Assembly (NCBI GenBank): GCA_030630685.1
Contig: DAOVMN010000031.1
Span: 1-11,600 of the forward strand
Source: Thermoplasmata archaeon
GTDB taxonomy: Archaea; Thermoplasmatota; DAOVMN01
Length of the DNA stretch: 11,600 nt
Direction: 5' to 3'
Shown: positions 1-8,638 of the stretch, piece by piece
How the letters are laid out: every line of letters begins with the position of its first letter
Position numbering within the stretch: position 1 is the stretch's first letter
Notes under the pieces: generated by a model
What the model saw: the letters and a program-made list of their open reading frames with translations, nothing else
Told to the model about the DNA's origin: nothing
Databases searched by the model: none
Program-made: the position numbers and the translations under genes

Positions 1-184
1 AATGGTGAGTGAAGTAGAACCTGGAAATTCTGAACAAGAAGGTGAAAATGGTGAGTGAAGTAGAACCTGGAAATTCTGAACAAGAAGGTGAAAATGGTGA
101 GTGAAATCGAATCTGGAAATTCTGAACAAGAAGGTGAAAATGGTGAGTGAAATCGAATCTGGAAATTCCAAACAACTGGTGAGA
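1..184 (+). repeat. 46-bp tandem repeat, four copies, leader of surface operon
   Basis: Four head-to-tail copies with a 46-base period lie at 1-46, 47-92, 93-138 and 139-184. Copies 1 and 2 are identical. Copy 3 differs at a few bases (gtagaacct becomes atcgaatct), and copy 4 shares that variant but diverges in its last third. The array may continue left of the window. Each copy contains GGTGA motifs, which resemble the archaeal Shine-Dalgarno sequence, just before and just after an ATG. Because 46 is not a multiple of three, the array cannot encode one continuous repeat protein. There are no unique spacers, so it is not a CRISPR array. Its function is unknown; its position suggests a role in translation or expression of the downstream gene, or a recombination scar. 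Confidence 0.9.
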
Positions 185-193
185 ACAGCATGA
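2..193 (+). other. chain of four overlapping 17-18 codon mini-ORFs in the repeats
   Basis: Each repeat copy opens an ATG reading frame that runs into the next copy and stops there. The frames are 2-58, 48-104, 94-150 and 140-193. The first reads MVSEVEPGNSEQEGENGE, the third MVSEIESGNSEQEGENGE, and the fourth MVSEIESGNSKQLVRTA. Consecutive frames overlap by 11 bases, and each ATG follows GGTGA at a short distance of two bases. The last frame ends in TGA at 191-193, overlapping the ATG of the large surface gene as ATGA. This arrangement would allow translational coupling, but nothing shows that the peptides are made. The frames could be a by-product of repeat amplification. Confidence 0.3.
178..183 (+). 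promoter_or_regulatory. ribosome binding site of the beta-helix surface gene
   Basis: GGTGAG lies seven bases before the ATG at 190 and matches the GGTGA part of the archaeal anti-Shine-Dalgarno complement. It supports this start, which is also followed by a well-formed signal peptide. The site sits in the diverged end of the last 46-bp repeat. I see no convincing TATA/BRE element in 1-177, so the promoter may lie further left. Confidence 0.6.
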
Positions 194-3100
194 TAGAAAA
201 GCACAAAACATCCCGGAACAACCACACCTCCATTCACAGGAGGCTTCTTCACCTTCTGCCCATACTGGCAGCCCTCGCAGCGGTCACTTTCCTTTTTCTG
301 ATCTCCAGCGGAAGTGCCAGGGCGGACAACGACCCACCTCCTTCCGGGGGACACGTGGAGGGAGACTGGACAGTAACAGATACCAGAACCTACACATCCT
401 GTACAATCACCCTGCACGGCAACCTCATCATCCAGGGCTCCCTGATATTCAACAACGTAATCCTGTTGATCCAGTCCGATGAGCAGGATACGTTCTCCAT
501 TGATATCACTGGCTCATTCAATGTTAATGACCTTGATAACGATCCGGAAACGGCAGGTGATGCCACCGTCATATCTCCCGGGGAACTGGAATTCACCTTC
601 AATATGCAGATCGCGACCCAGGCAGCGGTGGATATGCGCAACTCCATCATGCGTCATTACGACGACATCACCGTCCTGTCGTCCAACGTGAACTTCATCG
701 ACAACACCTTCACCGATCTGCGGGGATCTGGCATCGACATCATCGGCTGCGTGCCTACTTTCAGTGGCAATAACCTCTCCTACGATGCCAGGTCGGGGAA
801 CGCTTTCGTCTTCGATGGATGCACCGGTCTCATGTTCGAGGACAACCGCATCGATGGACCCTGGTTCCACGTCATCGCAGACGGGTGTGAGGGTATCACG
901 TTCCGGAACAACATTTTCCTGGATGGCGACAGAGGGATCGTGGTTCACGGGACCACCGCGATCATCGAGGACAATTACTTCCAGTGGAATGGGAAGACCG
1001 TAGTGGTTGAGGAAGGCACAGCGATAGTCAGGCGCAATACCTTCTACCAGAATGCCGCCGCCCTCGCCACTGACGAGTTTACACAGAACGATGTGGAGGC
1101 GTACGACAACCACATCGAGGAATGCGGCGAGGCATTTCTGCTTCCGGGACCTGTCTCGGAGAGCACTGCGAGGATCCACGACAACACCATACTGAACTGC
1201 TGGGGAGCCGTGGGCGTGTTCACCGCCATGACGGCGCGGATCTATGACAATCACATAGAGGGGTGTACCATGGCACTCTATACGACAGGTTCGGAATCCG
1301 AGTTCTACGGGAACACCATCATCAACGGCTCGTACGTATTCTACTCGAGACATGGGTCGGTGATCGAGGCGAGCAACAACCTCATCTCGAACAACATGCT
1401 CGTGGCATATATCACCGAGGGCTCCCAACTCTTGCTGGAGAACAACGCCATCCGCTTCAATCTCATGGGCATCCACACATACGAGAGGAACTCGGGCAAC
1501 GCGCGTGTCACCATGTCCGGGAACGACGTGTACGACAACCCCCTCTTCGCGATCTGGAACGTTGATGAAAACGCCCATGTCGAGGCGGAGAACAACTGGT
1601 GGGGCGGTAAGCCCAACGAGTATGGCGACCGCATCATCGGGCCGAACATCGATTACGAGCCGTATTCTGTAATGCCTAACGATCCGGTCACCCCTGTCAA
1701 TCCCTTCACCCCATACATTGTCATAGGCAAGGAAACCTACAGGGGGACAATGAACGCCCGGGGACCATGGATAGTCAGGGACGGAGGGAACCTCACCTTG
1801 GAGGACGTTGACTTCGATCTCAAGGGATACTTCATCGGGGTCAAGAACGGCGGAGCACTGACCGCGAACGGCACCATACGGAACGGGTCCACGGTGGCAC
1901 TGTCATCCGACCTGATACGGCTGTTCGACACGACCATCAGTGACATGGGAGCGAACATTCTCACGTTCTTCGGCTCTCCCGAACTTGACAACGTGAGCCT
2001 AACAGCACCACTGGGAGGGATGCCAAAGGAGATGGTCACGAAATGCCTGATCTGGGCAGCGATGTCGGACCCGTTGATCGAGGACTGCGTGTTCAACACG
2101 ACCGACGATACGTATGACATATTCTTCGACCGGTCGAGCGGTACAGTGAGCAACTGCACGTTCTCGTCCGGGAAGGGCATAGAGGTCCTCTACGGCAACG
2201 CAACCATCGACAACTGTATTTTCAACGCGAATGCAACCGGCATCGTTGCAACCGACGGCAGCATCGCTCTATCGGGGAACTACCTCGACAGCATTTCAGT
2301 GGATATCACCGGTTCGAACGTGACGATAGCATCGAACTCGGTGGTGAACTCTACCCTTCATCTCGACAGTGGGGTGAGCGGAACACTGACCGGCAACCTG
2401 CTCCGCAGATCCAGCGTGGTCCTCCTTTACTCGGACCTCGGGATGGACCGGAATCGGTTCGACGCCACCGATCTTCGTCTCACGGGATCGGACATCTCCT
2501 TCTGCAACAACACCGTGGAGAACGGATCGCGTCTTTCCCTGAGCGGCATCCGGGGGATCATCTCGAACAACACGTTCAGGGACGGCGACCCGGCGATCTC
2601 GATCACTCGCGGCTCGGTCCACATCAATTACAACAACTTCCTGGGGAACAACGTGGCACTGAGCAACACGGGATCGAACCGTGTCAACGCGGTCTACAAC
2701 CACTGGAACTCCGATGACGGGCCGGCGGGCGACGGTCCCGGGTCCGGGGATCCCATCTATGGAGACCTCCTTTACGAACCCTGGGCCCTGTCGCCCATCG
2801 AGGAGGAGGGGGCAGTGCTGAACTTCGCTCCGCAGGTAAGTATTGACGGGGTCAACGGCACCGTCCGGAACAGCCTTCTTCTCTCAGGATGGGCCTGGGA
2901 CCCCGATGGCGACAGCATCACCGTCGAACTCCGGATCACGGAATCGAACTACGATACGGGATGGATCCAGCCGTTAACGTTCGAGAGATATCCGGGGTGG
3001 ACCCGGTGGTATCATCTCTGGGATGTCCATGCCCTCGACGCCGGGACCTACGTGGCTTCGGTCCGCGTGTCGGACGGGCTGCTGACGACGGAGGCGCAGG

Positions 3101-5844
3101 ATCCCGTAACGATCTCATTGGGCTCGACATCTCACACCGTCCATTCACAGATCCAGATATACTCCGACGCGGCGCTCCTGCTGCCCACCAGTGGGGTGAC
3201 CGGAGGTTCGGGGACGGAGAGCGACCCCTACGTGATAAGCGGATGGGAGATCAGGCCCGGTATCGGCGCTCTCAGTGTACCAGGGATAGACATCCGGAAT
3301 GTCCAGTCCCATGTTGTGATAGAGGACTGTTTCTTCACGGGCGGATCCGATGATTCGTGGTATGTCTTCATAACGTACTCGCCTCACGTCTCCACCGTCA
3401 GGAACTGCATATTCGACCGTTCAGGGGGAGGCGGGATCTACGCACTGAACGACTTCGGGACGCCCGTTTCGATTGAAATATCCGACAATCTGTTCATCGA
3501 GATAGATTCCTTTTGCGTCCACCTGATCAACTACACCTTCAGGGCAATGAGGAATCATGTGGTCGGAGACGGTTCTTCCGAAGGTCCGTTCTTCGTGAGT
3601 TCCTACCTGGCGAGTGAGGACGCCCTGGCGAGGGACAATGTGTTCTACCACACCGATTACGGCTTCAGGTTCGACGGGATCGACGCCGAGTTGTTTGGCA
3701 ACATTTTCCTTGGGGGAGGTAACATGGTAGGGACCTACATGTCCGATCTCAGGGTCCACGACAACCTGTTCGCTGGCAACTGGAACGGGTTCATCTTCAA
3801 CGGCGATGTCCCGAGGATCGAGAACAACACCTTCATAGAAAACGATGGGATCTCGCTCTACAACGGGCAGAACCAGGGTCTCAGTGCCATCTTCAGGAAC
3901 AACACCTTCAGGAACAACCCGAACGGATTATCCAACACGTATGGTGGTTACACCGACGCCCGCTACAACTACTGGGGAGCCCCCGACGGACCGTCCGGCG
4001 AAGGACCCGGCTCAGGAGACCCCGTGGATGAGGATACAATCTATGACCCATGGTACACAGAAGGACCCGAGGGGAACAATCATCCGCCCAGGATCATGTT
4101 CATCGAACCGTGGGGCGGCGACGACATTGCCCGGGAAGAGATCGAACTGGTCTGGTATGCAGCAGACCCGGACGGCGACGATATCACCGTGAACCTGAGC
4201 TCCTCGCGGGTGAGCGACATGGACAATCGGACATCGCTTTTTTCACTGGAGAACCAGTATCGTTATACCTGGGATGTGACGGCGGTGCCGGATGGTCACT
4301 TTGTGATACACGCCGAAATCACCGATACCGGTGGTTTGCGGGACCATGCCCGGAGCCAGCCATTCGAGGTGCACCACAACCTTCCTCCCGAACTCATGAT
4401 CATACAGCCGGACGGGATCGATGACAGAGCAGATTCCACTTTTTTCATCCGCTGGGATGCCTCTGACACGAACGGTGATGAAGTCCACCTGACCATCTAC
4501 CGGGCAGATGATAACCGCTCCATACTTAATCTCATCGCAGGATCCCTACCCAATACCGGAGAGTACGCCTGGGATACCTCTTCAATGCCGGAGGGGGATT
4601 ACCATATTTTCATCACAGCCACTGATGGGAAGGAAAATACCTCGGCCTGGAGCCTGGGATCTATTACAGTGGACCACATCCCAAAGGTGAGTGTGCTCTC
4701 TCCTGAGGCGGGTGCAGAGGTAAACCAGAGCCTTTTGATTCGGTGGGAAACCCGGTACGCGGACCCGAATTCCACGGCTTTCGTCTATTACGATTCCGAC
4801 ACGATCCCCGACAATGGAAAAACCCTCATTGCAGAGGGGTTGAACAGCACCGGAAATTACACATGTGACACGGTGGGGATTCCTGAAGGCGATTACTACA
4901 TCCTTGTGATGGTGACAGACGAGGCTGGGACCGGCTGGAATTACAGCGGAACGGTTAGAATTTCCCATGGCACAGACCCGGAAAACCATCCCCCCACAAT
5001 CGAGGTAACCTCCGTGGAAAAGATTGATGATTACACCTACCGGATAACCTGGAGCGCTTCAGACCCGGACGAGAAAGTCCTGAAAATCGACCTCTATTAT
5101 GACACTGACACCAACCCTGACAATGGTATGACCCTGATTGCCGAAAAGCTGGAAGACACCGGAAGCTACGACTGGGATATCTCCTTCATGGAGGACGGGA
5201 ATTACTACATTCTCGGTGTTGCGAAGGACGGAAAAGGTGGGGAGACCGGGGATTACAGCAGTAAAACCACCATCTCTCTACCCAAGCTCCTTCCCGATTT
5301 CGCGGTGATCTCCCTGGATATCCAGCCACCCGCCCCCACGCCAGGAAACACGGTTATCCTCCGTGCCACGATTCAAAACCAGGGAACCGCATCTGGTTCT
5401 GGCACACTGGAGTTTCGTGTGGACGGGATTTCCATTGCCACAAAGACGATCACACTTCGCCCGGGTCAGGAGAAGACACTTACAGCGGTCTGGACCGCTG
5501 TCGAGGGAAATCACACAATTATGGTTGGGGTGAGCGTTCTTGAGGATTCGAACCCGGGGAACAACGAGGTTGAGAGAGTGGTCAGCGTTGCCGGTGCCCA
5601 GGGGGGGAAGGAGAAGGATGGCGATGATGATTTCCCTGTGTTGTATGTGGGTTCCGTCTTGGCGATAGTTGTGGGGGTTGTCGGAGGGGTCGCGGTTTAC
5701 AGGAAAAAAGGGGAAACATCAGGCGTAGTCAGGTGCCCGGGATGTGGGAGCGTGACCACGTATTCCGGGAAAGAGGACGACTACTACTGCTGGGAATGCG
5801 AGGAATATGTGGGGGAGATGGGTGAAGGAGAGATAATCGGATGA
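190..5844 (+). CDS. giant secreted beta-helix / Ig-like / CARDB surface protein with zinc-ribbon tail
   Basis: This 1884-aa protein is predicted to sit on the cell surface. Residues 1-45 form a signal peptide (basic N-region, hydrophobic LLPILAALAAVTFLFLI core, cleavage near SARA). Right-handed parallel beta-helix repeats of NosD/pectate-lyase type (recurring NNTF, DNTI, NHIE) fill about 46-490, 505-860 and 975-1290. These regions end in cap-like motifs at 468 (NNWWGG), 836 (NHWNSDDGP) and 1259 (NYWGAPDGP). An Ig/cadherin-like domain (DPDGDSITV) sits near 868-965, and four more lie at about 1297-1695, the last two being close repeats of each other (YYDxDTxPDNG). A CARDB domain follows at about 1699-1797. 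A membrane helix at 1817-1839 precedes a basic stop (YRKKG) and a CxxC-14-CxxC zinc ribbon (C1849, C1852, C1867, C1870), presumably cytoplasmic. Asn-x-Ser/Thr sites are frequent. Beta-helices of this kind bind or cleave polysaccharides, but no catalytic residues are recognisable, so adhesion or S-layer association is an inference. Confidence 0.9.
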   Translation: MIEKHKTSRNNHTSIHRRLLHLLPILAALAAVTFLFLISSGSARADNDPPPSGGHVEGDWTVTDTRTYTSCTITLHGNLIIQGSLIFNNVILLIQSDEQDTFSIDITGSFNVNDLDNDPETAGDATVISPGELEFTFNMQIATQAAVDMRNSIMRHYDDITVLSSNVNFIDNTFTDLRGSGIDIIGCVPTFSGNNLSYDARSGNAFVFDGCTGLMFEDNRIDGPWFHVIADGCEGITFRNNIFLDGDRGIVVHGTTAIIEDNYFQWNGKTVVVEEGTAIVRRNTFYQNAAALATDEFTQNDVEAYDNHIEECGEAFLLPGPVSESTARIHDNTILNCWGAVGVFTAMTARIYDNHIEGCTMALYTTGSESEFYGNTIINGSYVFYSRHGSVIEASNNLISNNMLVAYITEGSQLLLENNAIRFNLMGIHTYERNSGNARVTMSGNDVYDNPLFAIWNVDENAHVEAENNWWGGKPNEYGDRIIGPNIDYEPYSVMPNDPVTPVNPFTPYIVIGKETYRGTMNARGPWIVRDGGNLTLEDVDFDLKGYFIGVKNGGALTANGTIRNGSTVALSSDLIRLFDTTISDMGANILTFFGSPELDNVSLTAPLGGMPKEMVTKCLIWAAMSDPLIEDCVFNTTDDTYDIFFDRSSGTVSNCTFSSGKGIEVLYGNATIDNCIFNANATGIVATDGSIALSGNYLDSISVDITGSNVTIASNSVVNSTLHLDSGVSGTLTGNLLRRSSVVLLYSDLGMDRNRFDATDLRLTGSDISFCNNTVENGSRLSLSGIRGIISNNTFRDGDPAISITRGSVHINYNNFLGNNVALSNTGSNRVNAVYNHWNSDDGPAGDGPGSGDPIYGDLLYEPWALSPIEEEGAVLNFAPQVSIDGVNGTVRNSLLLSGWAWDPDGDSITVELRITESNYDTGWIQPLTFERYPGWTRWYHLWDVHALDAGTYVASVRVSDGLLTTEAQDPVTISLGSTSHTVHSQIQIYSDAALLLPTSGVTGGSGTESDPYVISGWEIRPGIGALSVPGIDIRNVQSHVVIEDCFFTGGSDDSWYVFITYSPHVSTVRNCIFDRSGGGGIYALNDFGTPVSIEISDNLFIEIDSFCVHLINYTFRAMRNHVVGDGSSEGPFFVSSYLASEDALARDNVFYHTDYGFRFDGIDAELFGNIFLGGGNMVGTYMSDLRVHDNLFAGNWNGFIFNGDVPRIENNTFIENDGISLYNGQNQGLSAIFRNNTFRNNPNGLSNTYGGYTDARYNYWGAPDGPSGEGPGSGDPVDEDTIYDPWYTEGPEGNNHPPRIMFIEPWGGDDIAREEIELVWYAADPDGDDITVNLSSSRVSDMDNRTSLFSLENQYRYTWDVTAVPDGHFVIHAEITDTGGLRDHARSQPFEVHHNLPPELMIIQPDGIDDRADSTFFIRWDASDTNGDEVHLTIYRADDNRSILNLIAGSLPNTGEYAWDTSSMPEGDYHIFITATDGKENTSAWSLGSITVDHIPKVSVLSPEAGAEVNQSLLIRWETRYADPNSTAFVYYDSDTIPDNGKTLIAEGLNSTGNYTCDTVGIPEGDYYILVMVTDEAGTGWNYSGTVRISHGTDPENHPPTIEVTSVEKIDDYTYRITWSASDPDEKVLKIDLYYDTDTNPDNGMTLIAEKLEDTGSYDWDISFMEDGNYYILGVAKDGKGGETGDYSSKTTISLPKLLPDFAVISLDIQPPAPTPGNTVILRATIQNQGTASGSGTLEFRVDGISIATKTITLRPGQEKTLTAVWTAVEGNHTIMVGVSVLEDSNPGNNEVERVVSVAGAQGGKEKDGDDDFPVLYVGSVLAIVVGVVGGVAVYRKKGETSGVVRCPGCGSVTTYSGKEDDYYCWECEEYVGEMGEGEIIG
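5821..5830 (+). promoter_or_regulatory. ribosome binding site of the SBBP gene, inside the upstream CDS
   Basis: GGTGAAGGAG, within the last codons of the beta-helix gene, ends ten bases before the ATG at 5841. It favours that ATG over the adjacent one at 5844. The start overlaps the upstream stop as ATGA, so translational coupling is likely. Confidence 0.5.
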
Positions 5845-8636
5845 TGAAGGCAAAGGTGAGTGAAACGACAGGGAAGAAATCCAAGACTCAAATCAAGCAC
5901 TTTTCGATCATAATTGTTTCGATACTGCTGCTTTCCATCTTTATAGGATCTCTCACAAGGCCAGAAAAAGAGACCTCCCGGGATGGAGCCGCAATCACGG
6001 AACTTTCGCACGAAAGAACCTCCGATATCGAACGTAACTTCGCATCCATGCCTGGCTGGTTCACTGAGAATAAAGGTCAGATCGAGAATCCCGATGTACG
6101 ATTTATTTATGCTGCTTCCAGTTGTGCCGTTGGCTTTGTTGAAAGCGGCTATCTCCTGAAAATAACGAACGAGGACAACCTTACCAGTGTGGTGAGGGTC
6201 AGTTTTGATGGCTCCAACCCCGTGGCCCCGGAGGGGAAGGATGAACTCCCACATACGAGCAACTACTTTATAGGAAACGATTCCTCGAAGTGGAGGACAG
6301 GGGTGCCCAACTACGAGAGTGCGGCCTACAGGAATATCTATAATGGGATCGATCTGGTCTTCTACACCTCCGAGAAAGGCCTGAAATACGATTTCATTGT
6401 TTCCCCTGACGCACACTCATCTCTGTTCCCACCCGCCCCCGGGAACGCTGTCCCTGCACATGCCGACATCTGTTTTTCCTATGAAGGTGTTGACGAAATA
6501 TTTGTTGACGATTCCGGTAATCTCCACATCGCAACTCCCGCAGGGGAGCTGATCGAGGAGGCACCTTTCAGTTACCAGGTAAAGGATGGAAAAAAGGTTG
6601 AGGTCTTTTCCAACTTCTGGACAGATGGGAAAACGGTGGGCTTTGAAATCGGAGACTATGACCTCACAACCGAGCTCATCATTGACCCCTTGATTTATTC
6701 AACTTTTGTTGGGGGAGATACTTGGGATCAAGGCTTCGATATTGTGCTTGACTCCGAAAATAATGCATACATAACAGGATGGACATATTCACCAGATTTT
6801 CCAACAACCTCTGGCTGTTTTGATGAATCACACAATGGAGATGGTGATGTTATTGTATTTAAGTTGAATCAAGATGGCTCTGATTTGCTTTATTCTACTT
6901 TTGTTGGAGGAAGTGATAGGGATTGGGGAATGAAGATTGCCATCGACTCTGAGAATAATACATACATAACGGGACATACAAAATCAGATGATTTCCCAAC
7001 CACCTCTAATTGTTTTGATGGATCACGTAATTCTGTTGAGGTAGATGATTCATACGATGTTTTTGTATTTAAGCTGAATCAAGACGGCTCTGATTTGGTT
7101 TATTCTACTTATCTTGGAGGAAGTAGCGAGGATGGAGGTGACCAGGGAAAATTAGGTATTGCAGTTGACTCTGAAAATTATGCATACGTAACAGGTTGTA
7201 CAGCATTCCCGGATTTTCCTGTAACATGGGGTGCTTATGATATGACCTATAATGATGATGGTGGGCGTGATGCTTTTGTATCCAAGTTTAATCAAGACGG
7301 TTCTGATTTGGTTTATTCTACTTTTCTTGGAGGAATATATGATGACTTTGGCGATGGTATTACTCTTGACTCTGAGAATTGTGCTTATGTGACAGGAAGA
7401 ACAGAATCATTAAATTTTCCAACTACTTCCGGTTGTTATGATGATTCACATAATGGAAATTTTGATGTTTTTGTATCCAAGTTTAATTCAGATGGGAGTG
7501 ATATGGTCTATTCTACTTATATCGGAGGGGATGATTTTGATTGGGGGAGAGATATTGCACTCGACTCTGATAATAATGTATACATAACAGGCTCTACATT
7601 TTCATCAGATTTTCCAACTACCCCTGGATGCTTTAATGATACACATAATGGAAGTAGTGATGGTTTTGTTACTAAGTTGAATCAAGACGGCTCGGATTTG
7701 GTCTATTCTACTTTTGTTGGAGGAGATGATTTTGATAGGGGTGTTGGTATTGCACTTGACTCAGAAAATAATATCTACATAACCGGGGATACGGACTCAT
7801 CAAATTTTCCCACTACTTCTGGTTGTTTTGATGATTCACATAATGGAGGAATGTCTGATGCCATCATATTTAAGTTAAACCACAATTGCTCGACTCTTGT
7901 TTATTCTACTTATCTCGGAGGGAGTGATCACGATGAAGGATGTGGTATTGTAGTTGACTCTGATAATTGTGTTTATGTAACAGGAAGGATAAAGTCATCA
8001 GATTTTCCAACTACCTCGGACTGTTACGATAATTCACATAACGGTCATTATGATGCTTGTGTATCTAAGTTGAAACTGGTGGCAGGAAACATACTCCCGA
8101 CCGTCAACATAACTTCTCCCACCCACAAGTCTGAAGTCTCCGGGACCGTTACAATCAGCGGCAGTGCATTCGACGGGAACGGAACCATAGAGAAAGTGGA
8201 GATTTTCATAGATAATGGTTGGACCACTGTGACCGGCACGGATTCGTGGAGCTACGAATGGGACACAACCGAAGTTGAAGACGGGAGCCACACCATCCAT
8301 GCAAGAGCCTTCGACGGCGAGGTTTATTCCGGGATATCCACTATCGTTGTTACTGTGAATAACACAGGGGACGATCACGGGCAGTCCGGGGATGATGGCG
8401 ACGACGATCTCGATGGGTTATGGGTTATCGTTCCCGGGGCCGTCATTGCCTGCGCGGCGCTGGGCGCGTTCGGGTACTTGAAGTTAAAAAGAAAGGAGGA
8501 AGAAGAAGGGGACGATGAGAGGGACAGAGTAGAAGTCCTCAGGTGCCCGAGATGCGGTGGTGAGACCCTGTACTCCAAGGAAGTGGACGATCACTACTGC
8601 TGGGAATGCAAGGAATACGTGGGAGAGATGGAGTGA
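5841..8636 (+). CDS. membrane-anchored SBBP seven-bladed beta-propeller surface protein with zinc-ribbon tail
   Basis: This 931-aa protein is the second gene of the surface operon; its ATG overlaps the upstream TGA by four bases. A hydrophobic segment at about 21-38 after a basic N-terminus acts as signal peptide or anchor. Residues 73-285 resemble the domain that precedes SBBP repeats in bacterial and archaeal secreted proteins (WFTENKGQ, then NYFIGND and YNGIDLVFY). Seven SBBP repeats follow (about 286-746), each with YST[FY][VLI]GG, a DS[ED]N..[YV][IV]TG strand and usually DFPTT; seven copies fit a closed seven-bladed propeller. An Ig-like domain (about 751-843), an acidic GDDGDDD linker and a membrane helix (about 860-880, KLKRK stop) come next. 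The C-terminal zinc ribbon has C902, C905, C920 and C923. The ligand is unknown. Sharing an operon and an anchor with the beta-helix protein suggests the two act together at the cell surface. Confidence 0.9.
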   Translation: MMKAKVSETTGKKSKTQIKHFSIIIVSILLLSIFIGSLTRPEKETSRDGAAITELSHERTSDIERNFASMPGWFTENKGQIENPDVRFIYAASSCAVGFVESGYLLKITNEDNLTSVVRVSFDGSNPVAPEGKDELPHTSNYFIGNDSSKWRTGVPNYESAAYRNIYNGIDLVFYTSEKGLKYDFIVSPDAHSSLFPPAPGNAVPAHADICFSYEGVDEIFVDDSGNLHIATPAGELIEEAPFSYQVKDGKKVEVFSNFWTDGKTVGFEIGDYDLTTELIIDPLIYSTFVGGDTWDQGFDIVLDSENNAYITGWTYSPDFPTTSGCFDESHNGDGDVIVFKLNQDGSDLLYSTFVGGSDRDWGMKIAIDSENNTYITGHTKSDDFPTTSNCFDGSRNSVEVDDSYDVFVFKLNQDGSDLVYSTYLGGSSEDGGDQGKLGIAVDSENYAYVTGCTAFPDFPVTWGAYDMTYNDDGGRDAFVSKFNQDGSDLVYSTFLGGIYDDFGDGITLDSENCAYVTGRTESLNFPTTSGCYDDSHNGNFDVFVSKFNSDGSDMVYSTYIGGDDFDWGRDIALDSDNNVYITGSTFSSDFPTTPGCFNDTHNGSSDGFVTKLNQDGSDLVYSTFVGGDDFDRGVGIALDSENNIYITGDTDSSNFPTTSGCFDDSHNGGMSDAIIFKLNHNCSTLVYSTYLGGSDHDEGCGIVVDSDNCVYVTGRIKSSDFPTTSDCYDNSHNGHYDACVSKLKLVAGNILPTVNITSPTHKSEVSGTVTISGSAFDGNGTIEKVEIFIDNGWTTVTGTDSWSYEWDTTEVEDGSHTIHARAFDGEVYSGISTIVVTVNNTGDDHGQSGDDGDDDLDGLWVIVPGAVIACAALGAFGYLKLKRKEEEEGDDERDRVEVLRCPRCGGETLYSKEVDDHYCWECKEYVGEME
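6696..8077 (+). repeat. seven in-frame SBBP propeller repeats, AT-rich
   Basis: Repeat units begin at the YST codons at 6696, 6891, 7101, 7314, 7509, 7704 and 7902. Units are 195-213 bases long, and the last runs to about 8077. Recurring DNA segments such as tattctacttttgttggagg and ttttccaactac show clear similarity at nucleotide level, so the copies are recent or are kept alike by gene conversion. Base composition is far lower in G+C than in the flanking coding DNA: hand counts give 18/60 at 7441-7500 and 25/60 at 6901-6960, against 38/60 at 3001-3060 in the upstream gene. Confidence 0.85.
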
Positions 8637-8638
8637 TG

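Noticed and set aside
1..184. CRISPR array
   Set aside because: The repeats abut each other with no unique spacers and the period is 46 bases throughout; there are no cas genes.
514..1578. 354-codon open frame on the minus strand
   Set aside because: It is antisense to well-supported beta-helix repeats. Its translation is low-complexity Val/Asp/Arg/His-rich, as expected for a mirror of such codons, with no recognisable domain.
5632..5844. archaeosortase (PGF-CTERM) or sortase (LPXTG) sorting signal
   Set aside because: No PGF or LPXTG motif precedes the membrane helix, and about 45 residues with a zinc ribbon follow it, unlike the short basic end of such signals.
5784..6416. 210-codon minus-strand frame spanning the junction of the two surface genes
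   Set aside because: It lies opposite clear coding sequence (zinc ribbon, anchor and N-terminal domain of the SBBP protein) and its product has no recognisable features.
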